Shown piece after piece: positions 19,314 to 27,623 of a stretch of 64,000 nt of DNA; positions within the stretch are counted from its first letter, which is position 1; each line of letters begins with the position of its first letter. The DNA lies in the NCBI RefSeq assembly GCF_000828915.1, contig NZ_AP014569.1, positions 434,001-498,000 of the forward strand, read 5' to 3'. Origin of the DNA: Serpentinimonas maccroryi (lineage in GTDB: Bacteria; Pseudomonadota; Gammaproteobacteria; Burkholderiales; Burkholderiaceae_C). The notes below the pieces were generated by a model, which did not search any database, was not told the origin of the DNA, and saw only the letters and a program-made list of their open reading frames with translations. Both the position numbers and the translations under genes were made by a program.

Positions 19314-20687
19314 TTGACCCAAACCACCAAGTACCTGCTCGACGAAAGCCAGCTGCCGCGCAGCTGGTACAACATCGCCGCCGATTTGCCGCAGCCCGCG
19401 CCGCCTGTGCTGCATCCGGGCACCTTGCAGCCCATAGGCCCCGACGACTTGGCGCCGCTGTTCCCGCTCGAGCTGATCAAACAAGAGGTGAGCACCGAGC
19501 GCGAGATCGAAATCCCCGAGCCGGTGCGCGACATCTACCGCCTCTGGCGTCCGGCGCCGCTGTACCGCGCGCACCGGCTGGAAAAACTGCTGGGCACGCC
19601 GGCCAAAATTTTTTACAAATACGAGGGCGTGAGCCCAGCCGGCAGCCACAAGCCCAACACCGCCATCCCGCAGGCTTTTTACAACCAGCAAGCCGGCGTC
19701 AAGCGCCTGACCACCGAGACCGGGGCCGGCCAGTGGGGCACCTCGCTCGCCTTTGCCGGCTCGCTCTTCGACCTCGAGGTGCTGGTGTTCCAGGTGCGCG
19801 TGAGCTACGACCAAAAGCCCTACCGCCGTGCCGTCATGGAAACCTACGGCGCGCGCTGCGTGGCTTCGCCCTCCACCGAGACCGTTTATGGCCGCAGCGT
19901 GCTGGCGCAGCGCCCCGAGCACCCGGGTAGCCTCGGGATTGCGATCTCTGAAGCCGTGGAGCTGGCGGTGCAGCGCGAGGACACCAAGTACGCACTCGGC
20001 TCGGTGCTCAACCACGTGCTGTTGCACCAGACCGTGATCGGGCTGGAAGCGATGCAGCAATTGCAGATGGCCGACGCCTGGCCCGACGTGGTGGTGGGCT
20101 GCACCGGGGGCGGCTCGAACTTTGCTGGCTTGGCCTTTCCGTTCATGGGCGACGCGCTGCGCGGCGGCCGCAAGGCGCGCATCGTGGCGGTGGAACCGGC
20201 GGCTTGCCCGTCGCTCACGCGCGGGCGCTACGCCTACGACTTTGGCGACACCGGCCACCTGACGCCCCTGACCAAGATGCACACCTTGGGCAGCACCTTC
20301 ACGCCGCCGGGTTTTCATGCCGGGGGCTTGCGCTACCACGGCATGGCGCCGCTGGTGAGCCACTGCAAAGAGCTGGGTTTGCTCGAAGCCGTGGCCTACA
20401 CCCAAGGCGAGTGCTTTGCCGCCGGGGTGGCGTTTGCGCGCGCCGAAGGCATCGTGCCCGCACCCGAGGCCAACCACGCCGTCAAGGGCGCGATCGAAGA
20501 GGCGCTGCGCTGCAAGCGCGAGGGCCGCAGCGAGACGATTCTGTTTGGCCTGTGCGGCCACGGCCACTTCGACATGGCCTCGTACCAGAAGTACTTTGCC
20601 GGCGAGCTCAAGGACGAAGCCTACGACGAGCAAGAGCTCGCCATGGCGCTGGCCGGGCTGCCCAGCGTGCCGGGGGGTGGGGTTTAA
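19314..20687 (+). CDS. trpB2: Stand-alone tryptophan synthase beta chain, TrpB2 type
   Basis: This PLP enzyme of the TrpB2 subgroup converts indole and serine to tryptophan or performs a related beta-replacement. Features are YEGVSPAGSHKPNTAIPQAF with the PLP lysine, ETGAGQWGTSLAFAGSLFDL, and the phosphate-binding loop GCTGGGSNFAGLAFPF. The long N-terminal region with WRPAPLYRAHRLEKLL and the insertions are typical of TrpB2 rather than TrpB1. The start is TTG 19314: AGGAG at 19301-19305 is eight bases upstream, and the encoded start (TQTTKYLLDES) matches the family. No trpA is adjacent. Its stop codon overlaps the serB stop. Confidence 0.92.
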   Translation: MTQTTKYLLDESQLPRSWYNIAADLPQPAPPVLHPGTLQPIGPDDLAPLFPLELIKQEVSTEREIEIPEPVRDIYRLWRPAPLYRAHRLEKLLGTPAKIFYKYEGVSPAGSHKPNTAIPQAFYNQQAGVKRLTTETGAGQWGTSLAFAGSLFDLEVLVFQVRVSYDQKPYRRAVMETYGARCVASPSTETVYGRSVLAQRPEHPGSLGIAISEAVELAVQREDTKYALGSVLNHVLLHQTVIGLEAMQQLQMADAWPDVVVGCTGGGSNFAGLAFPFMGDALRGGRKARIVAVEPAACPSLTRGRYAYDFGDTGHLTPLTKMHTLGSTFTPPGFHAGGLRYHGMAPLVSHCKELGLLEAVAYTQGECFAAGVAFARAEGIVPAPEANHAVKGAIEEALRCKREGRSETILFGLCGHGHFDMASYQKYFAGELKDEAYDEQELAMALAGLPSVPGGGV

Positions 20688-21412
20688 GGCCGCACGACTT
20701 CGAGCAGGCGCTCGAGCCCGCCTTGGTTGATCGCCACGTGCGCCTGCGCGCGCACCACCGGCTTGGCCTGAAAAGCCACCGATAGCCCGGCGGCGGCCAT
20801 CATGGGCAGGTCGTTGGCGCCGTCGCCCACGGCGATGCACTGCGCCGGCTCCAGGCCCAGCAAGCTGGCGACCTCGAGCAGGGTGCGGCGCTTTTCGGCG
20901 CCGTCGCAGATGTCGCCCCAGCACTGGGGCAGCAAGCGGCCAGTGAGGGCGCCGCAATTGGGGCCGCTGCGCAGTTCGAGCACGTTGGCGCGCACGAAGT
21001 CGATGCCCAACTCCGCGCGCACGCGCTCGGCAAAAAAAGTGAAGCCGCCCGAGACCAGCAGCGTTTTGAGCCCGGCAGCGCGGCAGGCGGCCGCGAGCGC
21101 GGCGGCGCCGGGGTTGAGGCGCAGCCGCTCGGCATAGACGCGCTCCATGTCGGCCACGGTCACGCCCTCGAGCAGCGCCACGCGCCGGCGCAGGCTGTCT
21201 TTGAAGTCGGTGATCTCGCCGCGCATGGCGGCCTCGGTGATGGCTGCCACCTCGGCCTTGCGGCCTACGGCGTCGGCGATCTCGTCCACGCACTCGATGT
21301 TGATCAGCGTCGAGTCCATGTCGAAGGCGATGAGCCCAAAGTCGCGCAGGCGCAGCGGTGGGTTGAAGCCCTGCACGGTCAGGCCGGGGGCGAATTCGGT
21401 GGCGGCGGTCAT
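20684..21412 (-). CDS. serB: Phosphoserine phosphatase SerB
   Basis: SerB performs the last step of serine synthesis. The HAD motifs are complete: FDMDSTLIN (nucleophile Asp), VSGGFTFFAERV (motif II Ser), a lysine before LLEVASLLGLEPAQ, and GDGANDLPMMAAAG (motif III). The protein has 242 residues and no N-terminal ACT domain, the shorter form. The ATG overlaps the stop of the upstream PIN-domain toxin gene as ATGA, so serB appears co-translated with vapBC. Its end overlaps the convergent trpB2 by four bases. Confidence 0.96.
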   Translation of the reverse strand: MTAATEFAPGLTVQGFNPPLRLRDFGLIAFDMDSTLINIECVDEIADAVGRKAEVAAITEAAMRGEITDFKDSLRRRVALLEGVTVADMERVYAERLRLNPGAAALAAACRAAGLKTLLVSGGFTFFAERVRAELGIDFVRANVLELRSGPNCGALTGRLLPQCWGDICDGAEKRRTLLEVASLLGLEPAQCIAVGDGANDLPMMAAAGLSVAFQAKPVVRAQAHVAINQGGLERLLEVVRP

Positions 21413-21846
21413 AAGGCGTGTGGGCTAAGCAGGGGGAGGGCGGCGCCGTCGTCGAACCAGTTGACGAGTTGCAAGCCCGGCACGCGCCCGAATTCGCGCG
21501 TGTTGCGCGTCACCAGGCACAGGCCGTGGGCCAGCGCGATGCCGGCGATGAGGGTGTCGATGGGGCCGATGGGGCTGCCTTGGGCCTCGAGCTGGGCGCG
21601 GATGCGGGCGGCTTTTTCGGCGGCGGGCGGGTCGAAATCGTGGATCCGCAAGCGCCCTTGCAGCGCCGCCAGCTTGAGCAGTTGGGTCTGCGGCTGGGCC
21701 GATTTGTAGGCGCCGCTGAGCAGTTCCCATAGCACCGGGGTGCACAGGCGGATGTCGGTGTCGCGCTGCTGCGCCATATGCTGGCGCACGGCCCCTTGGT
21801 TTTTGAAGAAGTAAATCAGGATATTGGTGTCGAGCAGGTAGGGCAT
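21409..21846 (-). CDS. vapC: VapC-type PIN-domain ribonuclease toxin
   Basis: This is a 145-residue PIN-domain protein. The acidic metal-binding residues are visible: YLLDTNILIYFFK at the N-terminus, LWELLSGAYKSA in the middle, and GPIDTLIAGIALAHGLCLVT followed by RNTREFGRV. VapC toxins cleave tRNA or rRNA in a Mg-dependent way and are neutralised by a small VapB partner; that partner is encoded four bases upstream. The stop overlaps the serB start. Whether the toxin is active is unknown, but none of the key acidic residues is missing. Confidence 0.9.
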   Translation of the reverse strand: MPYLLDTNILIYFFKNQGAVRQHMAQQRDTDIRLCTPVLWELLSGAYKSAQPQTQLLKLAALQGRLRIHDFDPPAAEKAARIRAQLEAQGSPIGPIDTLIAGIALAHGLCLVTRNTREFGRVPGLQLVNWFDDGAALPLLSPHAL

Positions 21847-21850
21847 GGGC

Positions 21851-22102
21851 TCACCAGCTTTCGCGCGGTAGGTCGGGCACCTGGCCCGCGCGCAGGGCCT
21901 CGAGGGTGGGGAAGTCGTCGTCACCGGGGTGGCCCAAGGCGTCGAGTTCGGCGTAAAAGGTGGCCCAGTCGCTCTGGTGGCGGCGCTTTTCGGCGGCCGC
22001 AAACTGGGCAAACCATTGGCTGAGCGAGAGCTGCTGGCGCGCCGCCGCTGCGCGCGCCGCTTGCAGGGCCTCGTCTTCGACGTAAATGGTCACTTGCGCC
22101 AT
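21851..22102 (-). CDS. vapB: VapB-like antitoxin
   Basis: The 83-residue partner of the PIN-domain toxin begins MAQVTIYVEDEALQAARAAA, a ribbon-helix-helix-like DNA-binding N-terminus (short beta strand then helix), followed by SLSQWFAQFAAAEKRRH. The acidic, Trp/Pro-containing tail would bind VapC. ATG 22102 has GGAG six bases upstream; a GTG four codons further upstream is the alternative. Antitoxins of this type repress their own operon, and direct repeats lie upstream at 22156-22195. Confidence 0.83.
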   Translation of the reverse strand: MAQVTIYVEDEALQAARAAAARQQLSLSQWFAQFAAAEKRRHQSDWATFYAELDALGHPGDDDFPTLEALRAGQVPDLPRESW

Positions 22103-22155
22103 GGCACGCTCCACAATCGATCAGGGATGCAGGCAATTATAGGTGCGAGCCACTT

Positions 22156-22195
22156 ATATGTGTGCGCCTGTCAGCCCAAAGATATGTGTGCGCCT
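22156..22195. repeat. Direct repeat upstream of vapBC
   Basis: ATATGTGTGCGCCT occurs at 22156-22169 and again at 22182-22195, 26 bases apart (about 2.5 helical turns), with a degenerate third copy just after. They lie between the end of mfd and the start of vapB, so they could be antitoxin operator sites. Binding is inferred. Confidence 0.55.
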
Positions 22196-22220
22196 ATGCG
22201 TGCGCGCCTCTTGTGCGTGC

Positions 22221-25200
22221 TTATCCCTGAACCCCCGCCGGCTCCGGCACGGCCCGCGGGGCCCCGAGCGCGCGCAGCACATCGCGCACCAGTAGCGCGC
22301 GGTCTTTGGCTTCGGGTAGGGCGCGCTCGATGCGCAGTTTGTCGTTGCCGGCGAGTTTGATGTGGCGGTTTTTTTGCACCAGGTCGATGATGCGCTGCGG
22401 ATCTAGCGGCGGGTTGGGCTTGAAGCCGATCAGGATCAGGCCCGGCGTGGCATCGACCTTTTGCACGCCGTAGGGGGCGGCGAGCACGCGCAGGCGGTGC
22501 ACGTCGATCAGCGTTTGCGCCTGCGGCGGCAGCTTGCCAAAGCGGTCCACGATTTCTTCGAGCAAGGCGTCGATCTGCGCGCTGGTCTTGGCGCTGGCGA
22601 GCTTTTTGTACAGGCTCAGGCGCAGGTGCACGTCGCCGCAGTAGTCGCTGGGCAGCAGGGCCGGGGCGTGCAGGTTGATGTCGGTGGTCACGCCCAAGGG
22701 GCTGAGCAGATCGGGTTCGCGCCCGGCCTTGAGGGCATCGACTGCTTCGGCCAGCATCTCGTGGTAGAGCTGAAAGCCGACTTCGAGCATGTTGCCGCTC
22801 TGGTTTTCGCCCAGCACCTCGCCCGCGCCCCGGATTTCGAGGTCGTGCATAGCGAGGTAAAAACCGCTGCCCAAGGCCTCCATCTGCCCGATGGCTTCGA
22901 GCCGCTGCTGCGCCGTTTTGCTCAGGCTGTCGATCTCGGGCACCATCAGGTAGGCGTAGGCTTGGTGGTGGCTGCGCCCGACGCGGCCGCGCAACTGGTG
23001 CAGCTGCGCCAGCCCAAACTTGTCGGCGCGGCTGATGAGGATGGTGTTGGCGCTGGGCACGTCGATGCCGGTTTCGATGATGGTCGAGCACAGCAGCAGG
23101 TTGTGGCGCTGGGCCACGAAGTCGCGCATCACGCGCTCGAGCTCGCGCTCGGGCAACTGGCCGTGGGCGACGGCGATGCGCGCCTCGGGCAGCAGCTGTT
23201 CCAGCTTTTGCTTGCGGTTTTCGATCGTTTCGACTTCGTTGTGCAGAAAATACACCTGCCCGCCGCGCTTGAGCTCGCGCAGCACGGCCTCGCGGATCAC
23301 GCCATTGCCTTCGTTGCGCACGAAGGTTTTGATGGACAAGCGGCGCTGCGGCGCGGTGGCGATCACGCTCAGGTCGCGCAGCCCTTCGAGCGCCAGCCCG
23401 AGGGTGCGCGGGATCGGGGTGGCGGTGAGGGTGAGCACATCGACTTCGGCGCGCAGCGCCTTCATGGCCTCTTTGTGGCGCACGCCGAAGCGGTGCTCTT
23501 CGTCGATGATGAGCAGCCCGAGGTTTTTGAATTTCGTTTTTTCGCTCAGCAGCTTGTGGGTGCCGACGACGATATCCACGGTGCCGGCGGCGGTGCCTTG
23601 CAGGGCGGCGGTGATTTCGCGCGCACTGCGAAAGCGGCTCAGTTCGGCGATCTTCACCGGCCAGTTGGCAAAGCGGTCTTGCAGGGTCTGGTAGTGCTGC
23701 TCGGCCAGCAAGGTGGTGGGGGCCAGAAAGGCCACTTGCTTGCCGCCGCTCACCGCCACGAAGGCGGCGCGCAGCGCCACTTCGGTCTTGCCAAAGCCGA
23801 CGTCGCCGCAGACCAGCCGGTCCATCGGGCGTGGGCTGATCAGGTCTTGGATCACGGCGTGGATGGCGGCTTTTTGGTCGGGCGTTTCTTCGAAGCCGAA
23901 GTCGTTGGCGAAGGCTTCGTAGTCTTTGGCCGGGAAGCGAAAGGCGTGGCCCTCGCGAGCGGCGCGGCGGGCGTAGAGGTTGAGCAGTTCGGCGGCGGCG
24001 TCGCGCACCTGTTCGGCGGCTTTGCGCCGCGCTTTATCCCACTGGCCCGAGCCCAGCCGGTGCAGCGGCGCTTCGTCGGCGCTCACGCCGGTGTAGCGGC
24101 TGATCTGGTGCAGTTGGCTCACCGGCACGTAGAGCACGGCGGCTTGGGCGTACTCGAGGTGCAAAAACTCTTGCAGCACGGGGCTGCCGTCGGGGTTTTT
24201 TTCGCCCAGATCGAGGTTGAGCAAGCCCCGGTAGCGGCCGATGCCGTGCTGGCTGTGTACCACCGGGTCGCCCAGTTGCAGCTCGCTCAGGTCTTTGATC
24301 AGCGCTTCGACGTCGCTGACCTGCTCTTGCTTTTTGCGCCGCCGGGTGCCGGGCTGGCTGGCAAAGAGCTCGGTTTCGGTGACGAAGTCGATGCCGCTGG
24401 GGGCGCTGCCTTGCTGCACCCACGCAAAGCCGCTGGCCAAGGCCGCCGTGGCTAGGCCAATGGGGGCCGGGCTGGCTTGGAAGTCGGCCAAGGACTCGAA
24501 CAGCGGCGGGTTGAGGCCGCTGGCGCGCAAAAAATCGAGCAAGGTGGCGCGGCGGCCCTCGCTCTCGGCCAGCAGCAGCGCGCGCCGGGGGCTGCGCGCC
24601 AGGTGCGCTTTGAGGCGCTCGAGCGGGTCGTCGGCGGCGCGCTGGGCGGCCAGGTCGGGCAGCGGCTCGAAGGCGCTCGAGCCGGTGGGACTCGTGGCGG
24701 AGGCTTGGCTGGCGGCGGCTGGCGCTGGGTTGGTGCCGGGCCGGCCGCCTGGGTTGGACGGACTGGACGGTTCGGTTAGGCTGCTCGGGCTGGTCGGCTC
24801 TTTGGGTGGGCGCAGCGCCACTTGGGGCAGCGCTTTGGCGGCGAGGTAGAAGCCTTCGGCATCCAGAAACAGGGTCTCGGGCGGCAGCGGCGGGCGCTCG
24901 GGGTCGCCTTGGGCCAGGCGGTGGCGCTCGGCGGTGTCCAGCGCAAAGCGCTGGAAGGCCGGTTCGAGCTCGCCGTGCAGCACCAGCGTGGTGGCGCTGC
25001 CGAGGTAGTCGAACACGGTCGCGGTCTGGTCAAAAAACAGCGGCAGGTAGTACTCGATGCCGGCGCTGGCCACGCCCGCGCCCATGTCTTTGTACAGGCG
25101 GCTGCGGCTCGGGTCGCCTTCGAGCAGTTCGCGCCAGCGGGCGCGGAACTTGGCGCGGCCGGTTTCGTCGAGCGGAAACTCGCGCCCGGGCAGCAGCCGC

Positions 25201-25835
25201 ACCTCGGGCACCGGGTACAGGCTGCGCTGGGTGTCGGGGTCGAAGGTGCGGATCGAGTCGATCTCGTCGTCGAACAGGTCGATGCGGTAGGGCACCGCAG
25301 AGCCCATGGGGTAGAGGTCGATCAGGCTGCCGCGCACCGCGTATTCGCCCGGGCCCACCACCTGGCTCACGTGCTGGTAGCCGGCGAGCGTGAGCTGGGC
25401 CTTGAGGCGGGACGCATCGAGCCGTTGCTGTTGCTTGAACTCGAAGCTGTAGGCGGCCAGAAAGGCCGGCGGCGCCAGCCGGTAGAGCGCGGTGGTGGCG
25501 GGCACCAGCACCAGATCGGCACCTTGGGCGCGGTCGCGCTGCACGATGCGCCAGAGCGTGGCCAAGCGCTCCGAGATCAGGTCTTGGTGCGGCGAAAAGC
25601 TGTCGTAGGGCAGGGTTTCCCAATCCGGGAACAGAGCGCAGCGCAGCGTGGGCGCAAAAAACGGGATTTCTTCCAGCAGGCGCTGGGCGTCGGCGGCGTC
25701 GGCGCAGACCACGGCGGTGAGCCGGCCGGTGCCGCGTTCGCGTTCGGCCAGCTGCGCCAGCCACAAGGCGTCGGCGCTGCTGGGGGGGCGGGGCACGTGC
25801 AAGCGCTTGCCGGGGCTGAGTGGGGGCAGGTTCAT
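22221..25835 (-). CDS. mfd: Transcription-repair coupling factor Mfd
   Basis: Mfd displaces stalled RNA polymerase and recruits UvrA to lesions. The 1204-residue protein has the UvrB-like N-terminal module (LIDLYPMGSAVPYRIDLFDD), the RNA polymerase-interacting domain (GDPVVHSQHGIGRYRGLLNL), and a RecG-like translocase with Walker A GDVGFGKTEVALRAAF, the DEEH box in LLIIDEEHRFGVRHKEAM, and LTATPIPRTLGLAL. The C-terminal TRCF domain follows. A Pro/Ser/Ala-rich linker of about 60 residues around position 350 makes it longer than the E. coli protein. It is divergent from ispDF. Confidence 0.97.
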   Translation of the reverse strand: MNLPPLSPGKRLHVPRPPSSADALWLAQLAERERGTGRLTAVVCADAADAQRLLEEIPFFAPTLRCALFPDWETLPYDSFSPHQDLISERLATLWRIVQRDRAQGADLVLVPATTALYRLAPPAFLAAYSFEFKQQQRLDASRLKAQLTLAGYQHVSQVVGPGEYAVRGSLIDLYPMGSAVPYRIDLFDDEIDSIRTFDPDTQRSLYPVPEVRLLPGREFPLDETGRAKFRARWRELLEGDPSRSRLYKDMGAGVASAGIEYYLPLFFDQTATVFDYLGSATTLVLHGELEPAFQRFALDTAERHRLAQGDPERPPLPPETLFLDAEGFYLAAKALPQVALRPPKEPTSPSSLTEPSSPSNPGGRPGTNPAPAAASQASATSPTGSSAFEPLPDLAAQRAADDPLERLKAHLARSPRRALLLAESEGRRATLLDFLRASGLNPPLFESLADFQASPAPIGLATAALASGFAWVQQGSAPSGIDFVTETELFASQPGTRRRKKQEQVSDVEALIKDLSELQLGDPVVHSQHGIGRYRGLLNLDLGEKNPDGSPVLQEFLHLEYAQAAVLYVPVSQLHQISRYTGVSADEAPLHRLGSGQWDKARRKAAEQVRDAAAELLNLYARRAAREGHAFRFPAKDYEAFANDFGFEETPDQKAAIHAVIQDLISPRPMDRLVCGDVGFGKTEVALRAAFVAVSGGKQVAFLAPTTLLAEQHYQTLQDRFANWPVKIAELSRFRSAREITAALQGTAAGTVDIVVGTHKLLSEKTKFKNLGLLIIDEEHRFGVRHKEAMKALRAEVDVLTLTATPIPRTLGLALEGLRDLSVIATAPQRRLSIKTFVRNEGNGVIREAVLRELKRGGQVYFLHNEVETIENRKQKLEQLLPEARIAVAHGQLPERELERVMRDFVAQRHNLLLCSTIIETGIDVPSANTILISRADKFGLAQLHQLRGRVGRSHHQAYAYLMVPEIDSLSKTAQQRLEAIGQMEALGSGFYLAMHDLEIRGAGEVLGENQSGNMLEVGFQLYHEMLAEAVDALKAGREPDLLSPLGVTTDINLHAPALLPSDYCGDVHLRLSLYKKLASAKTSAQIDALLEEIVDRFGKLPPQAQTLIDVHRLRVLAAPYGVQKVDATPGLILIGFKPNPPLDPQRIIDLVQKNRHIKLAGNDKLRIERALPEAKDRALLVRDVLRALGAPRAVPEPAGVQG

Positions 25836-25983
25836 CGGGGGGTCTGGCGGGGTGCAGTGGCTAAGGCAAGGGCAGAGGCAGAGGGATGCGGGGCGAGGTT
25901 GTGGTTGCGGTTGCGGACGAGGACGAGGGCGAGGGCGAATTTGGCGGCGATAAAGGGCGCCTAGGGTGCAACAACGCAGCGGC

Positions 25984-25997
25984 TGATTTTAAAATCA
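25984..25997 (+). promoter_or_regulatory. A/T-rich palindrome / -10 region before ispDF
   Basis: TGATTTTAAAATCA is a perfect 14-base palindrome ending six bases before the GTG start of ispDF. It contains TAAAAT, a plausible -10 box, within otherwise GC-rich DNA. It may be promoter, operator or both. Confidence 0.45.
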
Positions 25998-26003
25998 CGC
26001 ACC

Positions 26004-27584
26004 GTGACCGATCCTACCGCGCCCGCCATACCCGCTTGCCCGCCACCCCCCGAAACCGGGGCATCTGACGGCCCGCCGCCCATGCCCCCAAGCGCCCCTG
26101 GGCCGGCGAGGGGGGCTGCCTCTGAGGACGGGGCCGTGTGGGAGGGGGCAACCGCTTGGCAGGTCGCCAGCACCGATGCCCCGCCGCGCTGCTACGCCCT
26201 GATCACCAGCGCCGGCAACGGCAGTCGGGCGGTGCGATCGGATCAACCCACCCCCAAGCAATACCAGCTGCTCGCCGGCCAGCGCGTGATCGACCACACG
26301 CTGGCGGCTTTTTTGGCGCTGCCGCACTGGGCCGGGGTGGCGGTGGTGGTGGCGCCCGGTGACGCCGCCTACCAGGCGCCGGATGCGCGGGTGCGCGTGT
26401 GGCCTGTGGGCGGCGCGGTGCGCGCCCAGACGGTGCTCAACGGCTTGCAGCAACTGGCAGCCGCTGGGGCGCGCGACGCCGACTGGGTGCTGGTGCATGA
26501 CGCTGCGCGCTGTCTGATCGAGCCGGCGCAGATCGAGCGCCTGATCGCGGCCTGTTGGCTCGACCCGGTGGGCGGCCTGCTGGCGCTGCCGCTGCCCGAT
26601 ACGCTCAAGGCGGCGGTTCCAACCCCAGCCCAAGCAGCGGCGCTCGGAGCCCCCGAAGCCCCAGCCTCGACCCCAGTCCAAGCCCAAGCCCAAGCCCAAG
26701 CTGCCGAGCCCGCGCCCATGCCCCGGGTGGCGGCCACGCTTGAGCGCGCCGACAAGTGGCTGGCGCAAACGCCGCAGATGTTCAGGCTCGGCGCTTTGCG
26801 CGCGGCGCTGGAGGCGCACCAAGGCAGCGGCTTTGCCGGCATCACCGACGAGGCCAGCGCCATCGAGCGCAGCGGCGCCCAGCCGCTGCTGGTGCCGGGC
26901 AGCGCGAGCAACTTCAAAATCACCTACCCGGCTGATTTCGCCTTGGCCGAGGCGCTGCTGGCGCAGCGGCAGGCAGCTCCCGCCCCCTGTGCACCAGCCA
27001 ATCCGCTTGTCCCAGCCGCTCCGTCCACACCCGAGGCCCCTGCCGCCATGAACCCAGTCAACCCTGCGCCAACCCCCTCTGCTCCCAGCCAATCATTAGG
27101 CCTAGGCCTGCGCATCGGCGAAGGCTGGGACATCCACGCGCTGGTGCCGGGGCGGCCGCTGATTTTGGGCGGCATCCACATTCCGCACCCCAGCGGCCTG
27201 CTCGGCCATTCCGACGCCGACGCGCTGCTGCACGCCATCACCGACGCGCTGCTGGGTGCGGCGGCGCTGGGCGACATCGGCACCCTGTTCCCCGACACCG
27301 ACGCGCGCTTTGCCGGTGCCGATTCGGCTCAGTTGCTGGCGCACGCCATGCAGCGCGTGGCCGCTCAGGGCTATCTGGTGCTCAACCTCGACACCACCGT
27401 GATCGCCCAAGCCCCCAAGCTGGCCCCCTACAAGGCGGCCATGCAGGCGCGCATTGCGGCCGTGCTGGGGCTGCAACCCAGCCAAGTCAATGTCAAAGCC
27501 AAGACCGCCGAAAAAATGGGGCCGGTCGGGCAGGGCTTGGCGATCGAATGCCGGGCCGTGGCCTTGTTGCAGCGCGTGGGCTGA
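26004..27584 (+). CDS. ispDF: Fused IspD-IspF, MEP-pathway bifunctional enzyme
   Basis: One 526-residue reading frame joins two enzymes of the methylerythritol-phosphate isoprenoid pathway. The IspD cytidylyltransferase part (about residues 60-325) has [49 protein letters not shown] and [20 protein letters not shown]. The IspF MEcPP synthase part (from about 370) has [40 protein letters not shown] and [19 protein letters not shown]. IspD carries an Ala/Gln/Pro-rich insertion around residues 208-243 in the region of its dimerisation arm. The start is GTG 26004. An internal ATG at 27048 could in principle start IspF separately, but it lacks a clear ribosome-binding site. Confidence 0.93.
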   Translation: MTDPTAPAIPACPPPPETGASDGPPPMPPSAPGPARGAASEDGAVWEGATAWQVASTDAPPRCYALITSAGNGSRAVRSDQPTPKQYQLLAGQRVIDHTLAAFLALPHWAGVAVVVAPGDAAYQAPDARVRVWPVGGAVRAQTVLNGLQQLAAAGARDADWVLVHDAARCLIEPAQIERLIAACWLDPVGGLLALPLPDTLKAAVPTPAQAAALGAPEAPASTPVQAQAQAQAAEPAPMPRVAATLERADKWLAQTPQMFRLGALRAALEAHQGSGFAGITDEASAIERSGAQPLLVPGSASNFKITYPADFALAEALLAQRQAAPAPCAPANPLVPAAPSTPEAPAAMNPVNPAPTPSAPSQSLGLGLRIGEGWDIHALVPGRPLILGGIHIPHPSGLLGHSDADALLHAITDALLGAAALGDIGTLFPDTDARFAGADSAQLLAHAMQRVAAQGYLVLNLDTTVIAQAPKLAPYKAAMQARIAAVLGLQPSQVNVKAKTAEKMGPVGQGLAIECRAVALLQRVG

Positions 27585-27623
27585 GGCGCTGGGTGCGTCC
27601 GAACATCCTCAAAGCCGCGCCGA

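Noticed and set aside
18591..21293. A 900-codon minus-strand frame across trpB2 and serB ending in the thioredoxin-fold gene
   Set aside because: Only the last 188 codons resemble a protein; the rest is antisense or out of frame to trpB2 and serB. The real start is placed at 19157.
27048..27584. Separate ispF gene starting at the internal ATG 27048
   Set aside because: The frame is continuous with ispD without a stop, and no clear ribosome-binding site precedes the ATG; the simplest reading is a fusion, though secondary initiation is not excluded.
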